From assembly GCF_000517125.1 (NCBI RefSeq), contig NZ_KI912155.1, forward strand, positions 827,179 to 891,178: 64,000 bases of DNA, read 5' to 3'. The first letter of the stretch is position 1. Each line of letters begins with the position of its first letter. Below, piece after piece: positions 42,921 through 49,926 of this stretch. Source of the DNA: Arthrobacter sp. MA-N2. Its GTDB lineage: Bacteria > Actinomycetota > Actinomycetes > Actinomycetales > Micrococcaceae. A model generated the notes under the pieces. The model was given only the letters and a program-made list of their open reading frames with translations, had not been told where the DNA came from and did not search any database. The translations under genes and the position numbers were made by a program.

Positions 42921-43736
42921 ATGAGCACCCCTCCGTATCCGCCGTCCACTCCCGGCGAAAACCCCACGCCTGAGCAGCCGCAGTACGGCCAGCAGGCACC
43001 GCAACCGGGTCAGCAGCCGCAGTACGGCCAGCAAGCCCCCCAGTATGGGCAGCAGGCCCCGCAACCAGGTCAACCCCAATACGGCCAGCAAGCACCGCAA
43101 CCAGGTCAACCCCAATACGGCCAGCAAGCCCCGCAGTACGGCCAGCCTTCCGTCCCGCAGTACGGCCAGCAAGCACCGCAACCGGGTCAGTCCCAGTACG
43201 GCCAGCCTTCCGTCCCCCAGTACGGCCAGGGCACTCCGACTACGTGGCCAAGCCAGCAGCCCGCGGCGACCTCCGGTATCCCCCAGCTAGTCAATATTTC
43301 ATTCTGGCTCATCATTGCCGCCGGCGCACTGACTCTGATCGGCATCCCGTTCGTCGTCGCTTCGCTGAATTCCCCGGCGGGCAAGAACATGATCGACCAG
43401 GCTTTGACAGCGCAGGGAGCCAACGCTTCAGGCATAGACACCAGCAGCTTCATCAACATCATGGTGACCATCCTCGTGGTCTTCTCGGTCATCTTTGCCG
43501 GGCTCTATGCGCTGGTTGCCTTCAATGTCCGTAAGGGCAAGAACTGGGCCCGCATCCTGGGAACCGTCTTTGCGGCAGTTTCCCTCCTCGGCCTGACCCA
43601 GATCGGCCTCGGGACTATCACCATCCTCTTGGGCATCGCCGCAATCGTGATGTTGTATTTGCCGGGCTCAGCACCGTATTTCCGGAAGGCCCAGCCCTTC
43701 TCGAATCCTTACAGCCAGGCGCCATACGGCCGCTAG
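42921..43736 (+). CDS. PQYGQQ-repeat membrane protein, paralogue B
   Basis: The ATG at 42921 has AAAGGAATGCC upstream and gives 271 residues. Residues ~20-110 are a tandem array of PQYGQQAPQPGQ-type units, encoded by near-identical DNA. Four membrane helices follow (about 127-150, 175-200, 212-232 and 236-255) and the protein ends YSQAPYGR. The tail-like repeats are cytoplasmic or surface-exposed low-complexity sequence and could condense or bind partners. The array length probably varies between strains. Confidence 0.82.
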   Translation: MSTPPYPPSTPGENPTPEQPQYGQQAPQPGQQPQYGQQAPQYGQQAPQPGQPQYGQQAPQPGQPQYGQQAPQYGQPSVPQYGQQAPQPGQSQYGQPSVPQYGQGTPTTWPSQQPAATSGIPQLVNISFWLIIAAGALTLIGIPFVVASLNSPAGKNMIDQALTAQGANASGIDTSSFINIMVTILVVFSVIFAGLYALVAFNVRKGKNWARILGTVFAAVSLLGLTQIGLGTITILLGIAAIVMLYLPGSAPYFRKAQPFSNPYSQAPYGR

Positions 43737-43809
43737 GCTTCTGTTCCCGGCCTCGCTGTCTGGAACAACACGAACCCGAAACCAGCAATGGGCGCAGTCC
43801 CGGCCCGGC

Positions 43810-44532
43810 CTAAACGGCCTGGCCCGGGGTCTGCGCCCGTTGTGCGTGATACGCAAGGATCTGAAGCTCGGTGGCCATGTCCACCTTGCGCAGATTCACA
43901 TGGGGCGGAACCTGCAGCAGCACGGGAGCAAAGCTGAGGATGCTGCGGATTCCCGCATTGATGACGCGGTCGCAGACGTCCTGGGCAACCGCGGCGGGCA
44001 GAGCCAACACCACCATGTTTGCGCCGGTCCGTTTGAGGACCACTTCAAGATTCGCGGCATTGCTGACCCGCAGCCAGCCCACTTCGTTACCGATGATCAT
44101 GGGATCTGCGTCGAGGATTGCCACCACGTCAAAACCGCGCGACTCGAATCCGCCGTACCGCGCCAAGGCTTTGCCAAGGTTACCGGCGCCCACAATGGCG
44201 ACTTTCCAATCGTGGGTCAGGCCGAGCGCAGCCGCGATGTGCCGGCTCAGATACTGGACCTCGTAGCCCACACCACGCGTTCCATACGAACCAACGTATG
44301 AGAGATCCTTGCGGAGAGTGGAGGAGCTGACTCCTGATGCCTCGGCCAACGCCTCGGAGGAAACCCGTTCCACTCCTTCGCCCAGCAGGGAATTCAGCGC
44401 GCGCAGGTAGAGCGTCATCCGGGCCACGGCCGCGGGTGGTATTTGCTTGGCAGCAGGGTCCCTGTCCGTAGGCACAGCATCCCCGGGTACTGCTTCGGCG
44501 GACGGTTCCAGCGCAGTCACGTTCTTCTCCAT
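43810..44532 (-). CDS. rex: Redox-sensing transcriptional repressor Rex
   Basis: This 240-residue repressor has a winged helix at about 30-95 (ALAEASGVSSSTLRKDLSYV, SYGTRGVGYEV) and an NAD(H)-binding Rossmann domain with AIVGAGNLGKALARY. The C-terminal helix (KVDMATELQILAYHAQ) swaps between subunits in known structures. Rex leaves DNA when NADH rises and controls respiratory genes. It directly follows a glutaredoxin gene. The ATG at 44532 is used; an ATG at 44577 is possible. No Rex operator was recognised in the window. Confidence 0.94.
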   Translation of the reverse strand: MEKNVTALEPSAEAVPGDAVPTDRDPAAKQIPPAAVARMTLYLRALNSLLGEGVERVSSEALAEASGVSSSTLRKDLSYVGSYGTRGVGYEVQYLSRHIAAALGLTHDWKVAIVGAGNLGKALARYGGFESRGFDVVAILDADPMIIGNEVGWLRVSNAANLEVVLKRTGANMVVLALPAAVAQDVCDRVINAGIRSILSFAPVLLQVPPHVNLRKVDMATELQILAYHAQRAQTPGQAV

Positions 44533-44583
44533 TGCATCGCTTTGTTTTCCCACTCTATTGCCAACAAAGCACTGCATGCATGT

Positions 44584-44838
44584 TCAGGCAGCCAAGGCCT
44601 TCTTCAAGACGCGCACCAACCGCGCCTCGTCAATCTTCCAGAAATCCCGCTGGACTCCGTCCACGAACACCACGGGAATCTCCTCGGCATAGCGCTCGCG
44701 CAGGGTCGGGTCGGCGTCGATCGACTGTTCTGTCCACCCGAGCCCCAGGCTTGAGGTCACGCGTTCGACGGCGTCACGCGCCGCGGCGCACAGGTGGCAG
44801 TCAGCTTTGGTGAGGAGCACGACGTCGGGGTTTGGCAT
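44584..44838 (-). CDS. Glutaredoxin family protein
   Basis: This 84-residue thioredoxin-fold protein has the active-site CHLC in LLTKADCHLCAAARDAVER (Cys14, Cys17) and the cis-Pro segment EEIPVVFVDGVQ. This matches the short glutaredoxin-like family kept beside rex in actinobacteria. It probably reduces disulfides or acts in redox signalling with Rex. The gene pair is on the minus strand, divergent from the HAD phosphatase gene. Confidence 0.92.
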   Translation of the reverse strand: MPNPDVVLLTKADCHLCAAARDAVERVTSSLGLGWTEQSIDADPTLRERYAEEIPVVFVDGVQRDFWKIDEARLVRVLKKALAA

Positions 44839-44943
44839 GTTTTAAAGGTATCAACTCGACGGCCGCGGCCCGAAGACTCGACGCGGAAGGCTTCGGCAGC
44901 TCCGCGGACGGCACGGGGCCGGGCGATTGACTAGACTCATGGC

Positions 44944-45762
44944 ATGCCCGTCGAGAAGAACGCCGCTGTGGCCACCGCGCCGGCCGCAACGCAGCAGCAC
45001 GGCGAAGCTGCATTCTTCGACGTCGACAACACCCTGATGAAGGGTGCCAGCCTTTTCCATGTTGCACGGAAGATGTACGAACGCAAGGCGTTCACCCTCT
45101 CCCAAGCTGCGGGATTCGCCTGGAAGCAGTTCAAGTTTGTCCTCCGGGGCGAGAAGATGGAGGACGTCCATTCCGTCCGGGATTCCGCGCTGGTCCTTGC
45201 TGCGGGCATCAAGGTGTCCGAGATCAGGGAGCTGGGCGAAGAGGTCTACGACGAGATGATCGAGTCCCGGATCTGGCCGGGTACCAAGGCCTTGGCGGAA
45301 CAGCACCTGCGTGTTGGCCGGAAGGTGTGGCTTGTGACGGCCACCCCCATCGAAGTCGCCACCGTAATTTCCACGCGCCTCGGTCTGACGGGCGCCCTGG
45401 GTACCGTGGGCGAGGTTGAAGACGGCGCATATACAGGCCGATTGGTCGGAGAGATCCTGCACGGTCCAGCCAAAGCCGTGGCCGTACAGCGCGTAGCGGA
45501 CGAACAGGGCCTTGATCTGAACCGCTGCTGGGCATACAGCGATTCACATAACGACATCCCGCTGCTCACTTTGGTGGGCCACCCGGTGTGCATCAATCCC
45601 GACGCCAAGCTACGCCGCCATGCGCGCGAGAACAATTGGCCGGTCTATGACTTCCGATCAGGCCGGAGGGCAGCCACGCTGGGCCTCAAAGCCGCAACGG
45701 TCGGCGGCGCCGTCTACGGCTTGTGGCGGGGTTTCTCCAGGTTCCGCGGCCCGAAAGCCTAG
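44944..45762 (+). CDS. HAD-IB family phosphatase
   Basis: This 272-residue phosphatase has the nucleophile motif AFFDVDNTLMKGAS (Asp26, Asp28), motif II VTATP and motif IV YSDSHNDIPLL. It belongs to the SerB-like subclass IB with a helical cap. The C-terminal LGLKAATVGGAVYGLWRGF may form an amphipathic or membrane-touching helix. The substrate is unknown; some relatives act on lysophosphatidic acid or phosphoserine. Several CTCGCTCA repeats follow the stop. Confidence 0.9.
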   Translation: MPVEKNAAVATAPAATQQHGEAAFFDVDNTLMKGASLFHVARKMYERKAFTLSQAAGFAWKQFKFVLRGEKMEDVHSVRDSALVLAAGIKVSEIRELGEEVYDEMIESRIWPGTKALAEQHLRVGRKVWLVTATPIEVATVISTRLGLTGALGTVGEVEDGAYTGRLVGEILHGPAKAVAVQRVADEQGLDLNRCWAYSDSHNDIPLLTLVGHPVCINPDAKLRRHARENNWPVYDFRSGRRAATLGLKAATVGGAVYGLWRGFSRFRGPKA

Positions 45763-45769
45763 CTTCAGC

Positions 45770-45935
45770 GTCCCTCGCTCAGCTATGACCACCTAACCAG
45801 CGTCCCTCGCTCAGCTATGAAGCCAAATGACGGAACCCTCCTGCACATCATCACGTGAAGGAGGGTTTGCCGTTTGGCCGCGATAGGTGAGCGGGCGTCG
45901 TCGAAATTGGCCGCATAGGTGAGCGGGCGTCGGCC
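45770..45935. repeat. CTCGCTCA repeat cluster with embedded terminator
   Basis: Two direct units (AGCGTCCCTCGCTCAGCTAT) at about 45770 and 45808, a hairpin, then two inverted units (ATAGGTGAGCGGGCGTC) at about 45885 and 45915. The layout is symmetrical around the terminator between converging genes. Confidence 0.75.
45834..45867. terminator. Terminator between HAD and bS22 genes
   Basis: AACCCTCC and GGAGGGTT pair around an 18-base loop. The flanking bases match the 17.8 kb terminator, so the two are copies of one composite element. Confidence 0.65.
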
Positions 45936-45943
45936 GGGAATGC

Positions 45944-45982
45944 ACGCAAAAATGCCCGCAGCCTCGAGAGGCGACGGGCATT
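45944..45982 (-). terminator. Terminator of the bS22 gene
   Basis: On the minus strand AATGCCCG and CGGGCATT pair (with an inner CGCCTCTCGAGGC-like stem), followed by a TTTTTGCG tail: a standard factor-independent terminator. Confidence 0.85.
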
Positions 45983-46001
45983 CACGCTGTAGGAAGTATC
46001 T

Positions 46002-46100
46002 CTACTTCTTGTTGCGGCGCTGGTGGCGAGTCTTGCGAAGCAATTTGCGGTGCTTCTTCTTGGCCATACGCTTGCGGCGCTTCTTAATAACTGAACCCAC
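46002..46100 (-). CDS. bS22 / AURKAIP1-COX24 domain micro-protein
   Basis: This 32-residue protein is almost all Lys, Arg and His after the start GSVIKKRRKRMAKKKHRKLL. It matches the small basic protein found in actinobacterial genomes and seen on mycobacterial 30S subunits (named bS22). GTG start with AAGGA six bases upstream, and a strong terminator after the stop. It is too short for usual gene-size cutoffs. The BldC-like gene is next upstream on the same strand, an arrangement typical of actinobacteria. Confidence 0.93.
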   Translation of the reverse strand: MGSVIKKRRKRMAKKKHRKLLRKTRHQRRNKK

Positions 46101-46272
46101 GTAAGTTCCTTACCAAACTAGATTGAGATTCTGTCTGCTGGGTGAGGTCCTTGAACTGAGCAATAGACTTTACAACTGACAGATTCTTACAATGACGTAA
46201 AACGTTCCTTAACAGGGTACCGCCTATCGGGGGTACCCAATGACCGCCGTTCCGAAGGGAACCCAGCAAGAC

Positions 46273-46485
46273 TCAAGCGGTCTCCGAGTGTCCATCGACA
46301 ACCGCGCCTTTGAGGTAGTTGCCCACTGCTTCCTCGGGGACACGGAATGATCGCCCAAATCGGACGGCTGGCATTTCTCCTGAGTGGACCAGGCGGTACA
46401 CCGTCATTTTGGAAACCCGGAGGACTTCGGCGACTTCAGCCACAGTCATGAAACGCGCGTTCGAGAAGTTAGCCTCTGCGGACAT
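46273..46485 (-). CDS. bldC: BldC-like helix-turn-helix protein
   Basis: This 70-residue MerR/excisionase-type DNA-binding protein reads RFMTVAEVAEVLRVSKMTVY (about 11-30), then RLVHSGEMPAVRFGRSFRVP. This is the BldC pattern that in Streptomyces controls development by binding DNA in head-to-tail arrays. It lies upstream of the bS22 gene on the same strand. No signal-sensing domain is present. Confidence 0.9.
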   Translation of the reverse strand: MSAEANFSNARFMTVAEVAEVLRVSKMTVYRLVHSGEMPAVRFGRSFRVPEEAVGNYLKGAVVDGHSETA

Positions 46486-46643
46486 TTCTCCATATTCCTT
46501 TGCTCTCAGCTGTTAGCGGCGACCCCCAGCATTCATTACCTGGCGTGCCGATGCTGAGCCATCAAACAACCATGTGCTAGACACTCTAGAGGCTAGAGGT
46601 ACCAAAGTGAAAGTATTTCGGCCAATTCAGAGCTTGGTTTCGG

Positions 46644-47819
46644 CTAGTCCTCAGCCGCCACCCGACGCTTGCGGGACGAGGCAGCCAGTTGGTCCAACAC
46701 GGACACTGTGACGTCCCACTCCATGCAGGCGTCGGTAACGCTCTGGCCGTACACCAGCTCCTGTTCGCCAGTCAGCTGCAGCTCCACATCCAGGTTCTGG
46801 GCCCCTCCCACCAGGAAGCTTTCCAGCATGATCCCGGCAATCGGTGACGCTGCACCATCCTCCAGCTGGGCACCGATCTCCAGGGCAACCTCGGCCTGGC
46901 GATGGTGGTTCTTGCCGCTGTTGGCGTGGCTCGCGTCCACAATCAGCCGGGGATTCAGTCCCTTTGCCGAGAGCTTCTCCGAGGCCGCAGCGACATCGTC
47001 CGCGGAGTAATTCGGCCCCTTGCGTCCACCGCGCAGAATCACGTGGGTATCCGGGTTCCCCGAGGTCGCAACGAGGGCGGCGCGGCCGTCGCCGTCGATC
47101 CCCAAGAACGCCTGAGGGGCGGCGGACGCACCGCAGGCATCGATCGCTACTTGGAGGTCGCCGTCGGTCCCGTTCTTGAAGCCGATCGGCATGGACAGCC
47201 CGGAGGCCAGCTGACGGTGGATCTGGCTCTCGGTGGTACGGGCACCGATGGCTCCCCACGCAACAAGGTCGGCCATGTACTGCGGACTGATCGGTTCCAG
47301 AAACTCGGTGGCCGTCGGCAGGCCCAGGGCCGTGACTTGCTGCAGGAATCCCCGCGCCGCCCGGAGCCCGGCGGCGATGTCATGGCTGCCGTCAAGGCGG
47401 GGATCGTTGATGAGGCCTTTCCAACCCACCGTGGTGCGCGGCTTCTCGAAGTAGGCCCGCATGACGATCAGGAGGTCTTCCTTGTGTTTCTCCGCCTGGC
47501 TGACCAGCCGGCGTGCGTATTCCAGGCCCGCTTTCGGATCGTGGATGGAACACGGGCCCACGATCACCAGAAGGCGATCGTCCACGCCGTCCATGATGGC
47601 GCGGACTCCATCGCGTCCACGCTCGACGACGGCGGAGGCCCTCGCGTCCAGCGGCAGTTCAGCGCTAATCTCCTGTGGTGTGGGGAGCGGTTCGAAGCGA
47701 CTGACGCGCAGGTTCGACGTCGGCTGCGCGTTCGACGTCGGCTGCGCGGCGATGGCCTCGACGCCGGCGTTCCCGGCGTCGGAGTGATGTGTGGCGGGCT
47801 CTGCGGCGATGCTGGTCAT
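46644..47819 (-). CDS. 3-deoxy-7-phosphoheptulonate (DAHP) synthase, type I
   Basis: This 391-residue enzyme joins phosphoenolpyruvate and erythrose 4-phosphate, the first step to Phe, Tyr and Trp. Motifs are LLVIVGPCSIHDPKAGLEYA, MRAYFEKPRTTVGWKGLIND, GFKNGTDGD, HVILRGGRKGPNY and LIVDASHANSGKNH. These mark the AroF/G/H type, which carries its own feedback site. The N-terminal 35 residues are Ala/Pro-rich with a QPTSNAQPTSN duplication. A leader peptide with RNA hairpins precedes it. Confidence 0.95.
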   Translation of the reverse strand: MTSIAAEPATHHSDAGNAGVEAIAAQPTSNAQPTSNLRVSRFEPLPTPQEISAELPLDARASAVVERGRDGVRAIMDGVDDRLLVIVGPCSIHDPKAGLEYARRLVSQAEKHKEDLLIVMRAYFEKPRTTVGWKGLINDPRLDGSHDIAAGLRAARGFLQQVTALGLPTATEFLEPISPQYMADLVAWGAIGARTTESQIHRQLASGLSMPIGFKNGTDGDLQVAIDACGASAAPQAFLGIDGDGRAALVATSGNPDTHVILRGGRKGPNYSADDVAAASEKLSAKGLNPRLIVDASHANSGKNHHRQAEVALEIGAQLEDGAASPIAGIMLESFLVGGAQNLDVELQLTGEQELVYGQSVTDACMEWDVTVSVLDQLAASSRKRRVAAED

Positions 47820-47823
47820 GAAA

Positions 47824-47853
47824 GGGGTCCTGTTCCGAAAGAGGTGCGGACCC
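47824..47853 (-). promoter_or_regulatory. RNA hairpin covering the DAHP synthase ribosome binding site
   Basis: In the minus-strand RNA, GGGUCC pairs with GGACCC around 17 or so bases. The AGGA ribosome binding site of the DAHP synthase gene lies in the second arm. This could hold back translation until unfolded. Confidence 0.5.
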
Positions 47854-47880
47854 TGGTCAGAGCCCGCCTGGAAATGGCGA

Positions 47881-47964
47881 AGGGCAGAGAATGATCTCTG
47901 CCCTGTTGGCTCTGAAGGAAAGTTGGATGCGTGTCAGTTAGACGCGGGCCCCTCCAGAGCCAAC
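47881..47964 (-). promoter_or_regulatory. Leader RNA hairpins between leader peptide and DAHP synthase
   Basis: Two stems are visible. One pairs GTTGGCTCTG (arm at 47955-47964) with CAGAGCCAAC (47905-47914). The other, 47881-47904, pairs AGGGCAGAGA with TCTCTGCCCT. The 5' arm of the first begins just after the aromatic codons of the leader peptide. Its 3' arm can also pair with GGCTCTG downstream (47858-47864), which would give mutually exclusive structures. Confidence 0.65.
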
Positions 47965-47993
47965 GAAAAATACGCATACCAACGGTTAGTCAT
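47934..47993 (-). CDS. Leader peptide rich in aromatic residues (attenuator)
   Basis: The 19-residue peptide reads MTNRWYAYFSLALEGPASN, with Trp5, Tyr6, Tyr8 and Phe9 in one block. It lies 114 bases upstream of DAHP synthase on the same strand. Codons 10-13 form the 5' arm of a 10-base-pair RNA stem. A ribosome slowed at the Trp/Tyr/Phe codons would mask that arm and shift downstream pairing. This is the layout of ribosome-mediated attenuation. Its own ribosome binding site is weak (GGTTTGGCT before ATG). Seen: the sequence and stems; inferred: control by all three aromatic amino acids. Confidence 0.75.
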   Translation of the reverse strand: MTNRWYAYFSLALEGPASN

Positions 47994-48050
47994 AGCCAAA
48001 CCATAGCTTCGGCCCGGCAACGTCCGCAAATCGAAATGCAACGACATCAA

Positions 48051-48065
48051 GGGAAACCGTTTCCC
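48051..48065 (+). promoter_or_regulatory. LacI-family operator
   Basis: GGGAAACCGTTTCCC is a perfect palindrome with the central CG of LacI/GalR operators. It lies just upstream of a TATAAA -10 box (48073-48078) and 74 bases before the LacI-type gene. Autoregulation is likely, and an effect on the divergent DAHP synthase leader promoter is possible. Confidence 0.75.
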
Positions 48066-48138
48066 CGCGCACTATAAACTTCACCTTAGAACAACGTTGC
48101 CCGCCCATGAGCAAGCAGGCAGCCCCAGGAAGGAAACC

Positions 48139-49152
48139 ATGCCAGGCAGAAGAAACAGCCGGCGGGTGGGCATCGCAGATGTGGCATCCATGGCCGGCGT
48201 TTCGCATGCCACCGTTTCCCGTGTCATGAACGGTAATACAACCGTCGACGCGGACATCGCCGCGCGCGTTCGCGCAGCCGCCTCCGAGCTGAAATACAAG
48301 CCGAACCCGGTCGGACGAAGCCTGGCCCTCGGCAAAACAGACACGATCGGAATCGTGGTTCCGGACCTGTCCAACCCCACGTTCCAGGCCATTCTTCGCG
48401 GGCTCAGCATTGCCGCGGCCCGCGACGGCTACCGCGTGCTGATCGCCGACTCTTCCGAGGTCTCCAGTGAAGAGGCAATCCTCGCGGGGGAAGCCCGGCG
48501 GCGTTGCGACGGCGTCGTCCTCTGCGCCCCTCGCATGAGCGACGCCGAGCTCGAAGAACTCGCCCCCACGCTCTACCCGCTCGTCCTCATCAACCGGACC
48601 ACCGAGTCGGTTCCGACGCCGAGCCTCGTGGTGGACTATGGCCAAGGCATCCAGGAACTTGCCGCCCATCTCGTTGGGCTGGGCCATCGCAAACTTGCCT
48701 ATCTGACGGGACCGGACCGCAGCGCGTCCAACGTGCAGCGGCTCCGCGGGCTCGAGAAGTTCAAGGCAGATTTCCCGGACGTCGAACTGCAATTCATTCC
48801 CGGCGGCAACACGTTCGACGCCGGATTCGAGTCGAGCGACGCCGTCGTCTCATGCGGCGCCACCGGCATCCTCGTCTTCAACGACGTCGCGGCGATGGGC
48901 CTCTTGAGCGGACTGAGCCAGCGGGGGGTCCGCGTGCCGGAAGACTTGTCACTCACGGGCTTCGACGACATGCCGTTTGCCCGATACACCATGCCTCCCC
49001 TGACCACCGCCGCCGTGCCCATTTCCGACCTCGGGGATCTTGCGTGGCGGCGCATGCGTGAGCAGATCCAGACCAACGACGCCGCGTCCCCCACGAACTA
49101 CTTCCCGCCACGGATTGAGCTCAGGGGCAGCACCGGACCCGTCAAGGCGTAG
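48139..49152 (+). CDS. LacI/GalR-family transcriptional regulator
   Basis: The ATG at 48139, after AGGAAGGAAACC, gives 337 residues. The helix-turn-helix is at about 11-32 (VGIADVASMAGVSHATVSRV) with the hinge helix NPVGRSLALGKTDTIGI. The sugar-binding-like domain follows (VVPDLSNPTF, GILVFNDVAAMGLLSGL, SLTGFDDMPFARYTMPPLTT). The effector is unknown and no transport operon is adjacent. Its stop overlaps the convergent FadR-type gene by 11 bases. Confidence 0.92.
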   Translation: MPGRRNSRRVGIADVASMAGVSHATVSRVMNGNTTVDADIAARVRAAASELKYKPNPVGRSLALGKTDTIGIVVPDLSNPTFQAILRGLSIAAARDGYRVLIADSSEVSSEEAILAGEARRRCDGVVLCAPRMSDAELEELAPTLYPLVLINRTTESVPTPSLVVDYGQGIQELAAHLVGLGHRKLAYLTGPDRSASNVQRLRGLEKFKADFPDVELQFIPGGNTFDAGFESSDAVVSCGATGILVFNDVAAMGLLSGLSQRGVRVPEDLSLTGFDDMPFARYTMPPLTTAAVPISDLGDLAWRRMREQIQTNDAASPTNYFPPRIELRGSTGPVKA

Positions 49153-49846
49153 GTTCCGCAGGGGCCTGCCCTAGCCCGGCCTCACGGTAGTACCCCTCGA
49201 TGTGGGAGGTCACGAGCGTCGCGGCCCGGCCGCCGTCGCCATCGGTCACTGCCGCCAAAATGGCGCGGTGCTCGGACCGCAGGCGATCGGCGGTGTTCTT
49301 CCAGTTCGGCAGATTTGCCGTGAGCGCCTCGGCGTACCCCTCAATCGCTTCACGCAGCGAGCCCATGATGGTGCTCACCACGGCATTTCCTGCGGCTTCC
49401 GCAAGCGCCAAGTGGAAAGCCACGTCCAGCGCAAGGAAGTCGTCGACGGCAGGACTCACGTCCATTTCGTCCAGGAGCCTCTCTGCTTCTTTGAGTTCGG
49501 GGGCGTCGGCTTTCGCGTGGGACACCGCCCATGATTCGAGCAGGACCCGCGTTTCCACGATGTCGGCGACAGGCAAATGCTGCGTGGCCACATGGAGGCG
49601 GAGCGCCGAGCCGAGTGCCGCCGCCGGTTCCGCGATGACCACCGTTCCAGCGTCCTTGCCTGAGCCCACGCCCGCCCGCACGACGCCCATTGCCTCGAGG
49701 ATCCGGATGGCTTCGCGGACCGATGTCCTTGAGACTTCCAGCTGTTCGGCCAGCGCCCGCTCAGCGGGAAGCCGGCCGCCCAGCAGCAAGTGCCCCTCGG
49801 ACAATTGCTTTTCGATCCACCCCAGGACGAGCTCGTGCGTGCGCAT
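49142..49846 (-). CDS. FadR-subfamily GntR regulator (LldR-like)
   Basis: This 234-residue regulator has the winged helix at about 6-70 (LGGRLPAERALAEQLEVSRT, SVREAIRILEAMGVV). The all-helical FadR ligand domain has VETRVLLESWAV, FLALDVAFHLALAEAAGN and SEHRAILAAVTDGD, with the Asp/His positions that bind metal in FCD domains. It is divergent from lldD with two palindromes between them, so it probably represses lldD and itself and responds to lactate. Confidence 0.92.
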   Translation of the reverse strand: MRTHELVLGWIEKQLSEGHLLLGGRLPAERALAEQLEVSRTSVREAIRILEAMGVVRAGVGSGKDAGTVVIAEPAAALGSALRLHVATQHLPVADIVETRVLLESWAVSHAKADAPELKEAERLLDEMDVSPAVDDFLALDVAFHLALAEAAGNAVVSTIMGSLREAIEGYAEALTANLPNWKNTADRLRSEHRAILAAVTDGDGGRAATLVTSHIEGYYREAGLGQAPAEPTP

Positions 49847-49862
49847 TCATAAATAGTAGTTG

Positions 49863-49879
49863 ATGTGGTTGGACCACAT
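49863..49879. promoter_or_regulatory. FadR/LldR-type operator 1
   Basis: TGTGGTTGGACCACAT contains TGGTTGGACCA, fitting the FadR-subfamily pattern TNGTNNNACNA. It lies 17 bases upstream of the regulator start. Confidence 0.8.
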
Positions 49880-49888
49880 GGCCTAGAG

Positions 49889-49904
49889 TGTGGTCCAACC
49901 ACAT
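49889..49904. promoter_or_regulatory. FadR/LldR-type operator 2
   Basis: TGTGGTCCAACCACAT is a second site of the same pattern, its centre about 25 bases from the first. It lies 22 bases before the lldD start, where it would block transcription. Confidence 0.8.
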
Positions 49905-49926
49905 AGTCGACTCTGGAGACAGCACC

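Noticed and set aside
42977..43240. Regular repeats taken at first as a CRISPR array
   Set aside because: The repeats are in frame inside a coding sequence (PQYGQQ units), without unique spacers, and no cas genes are near.
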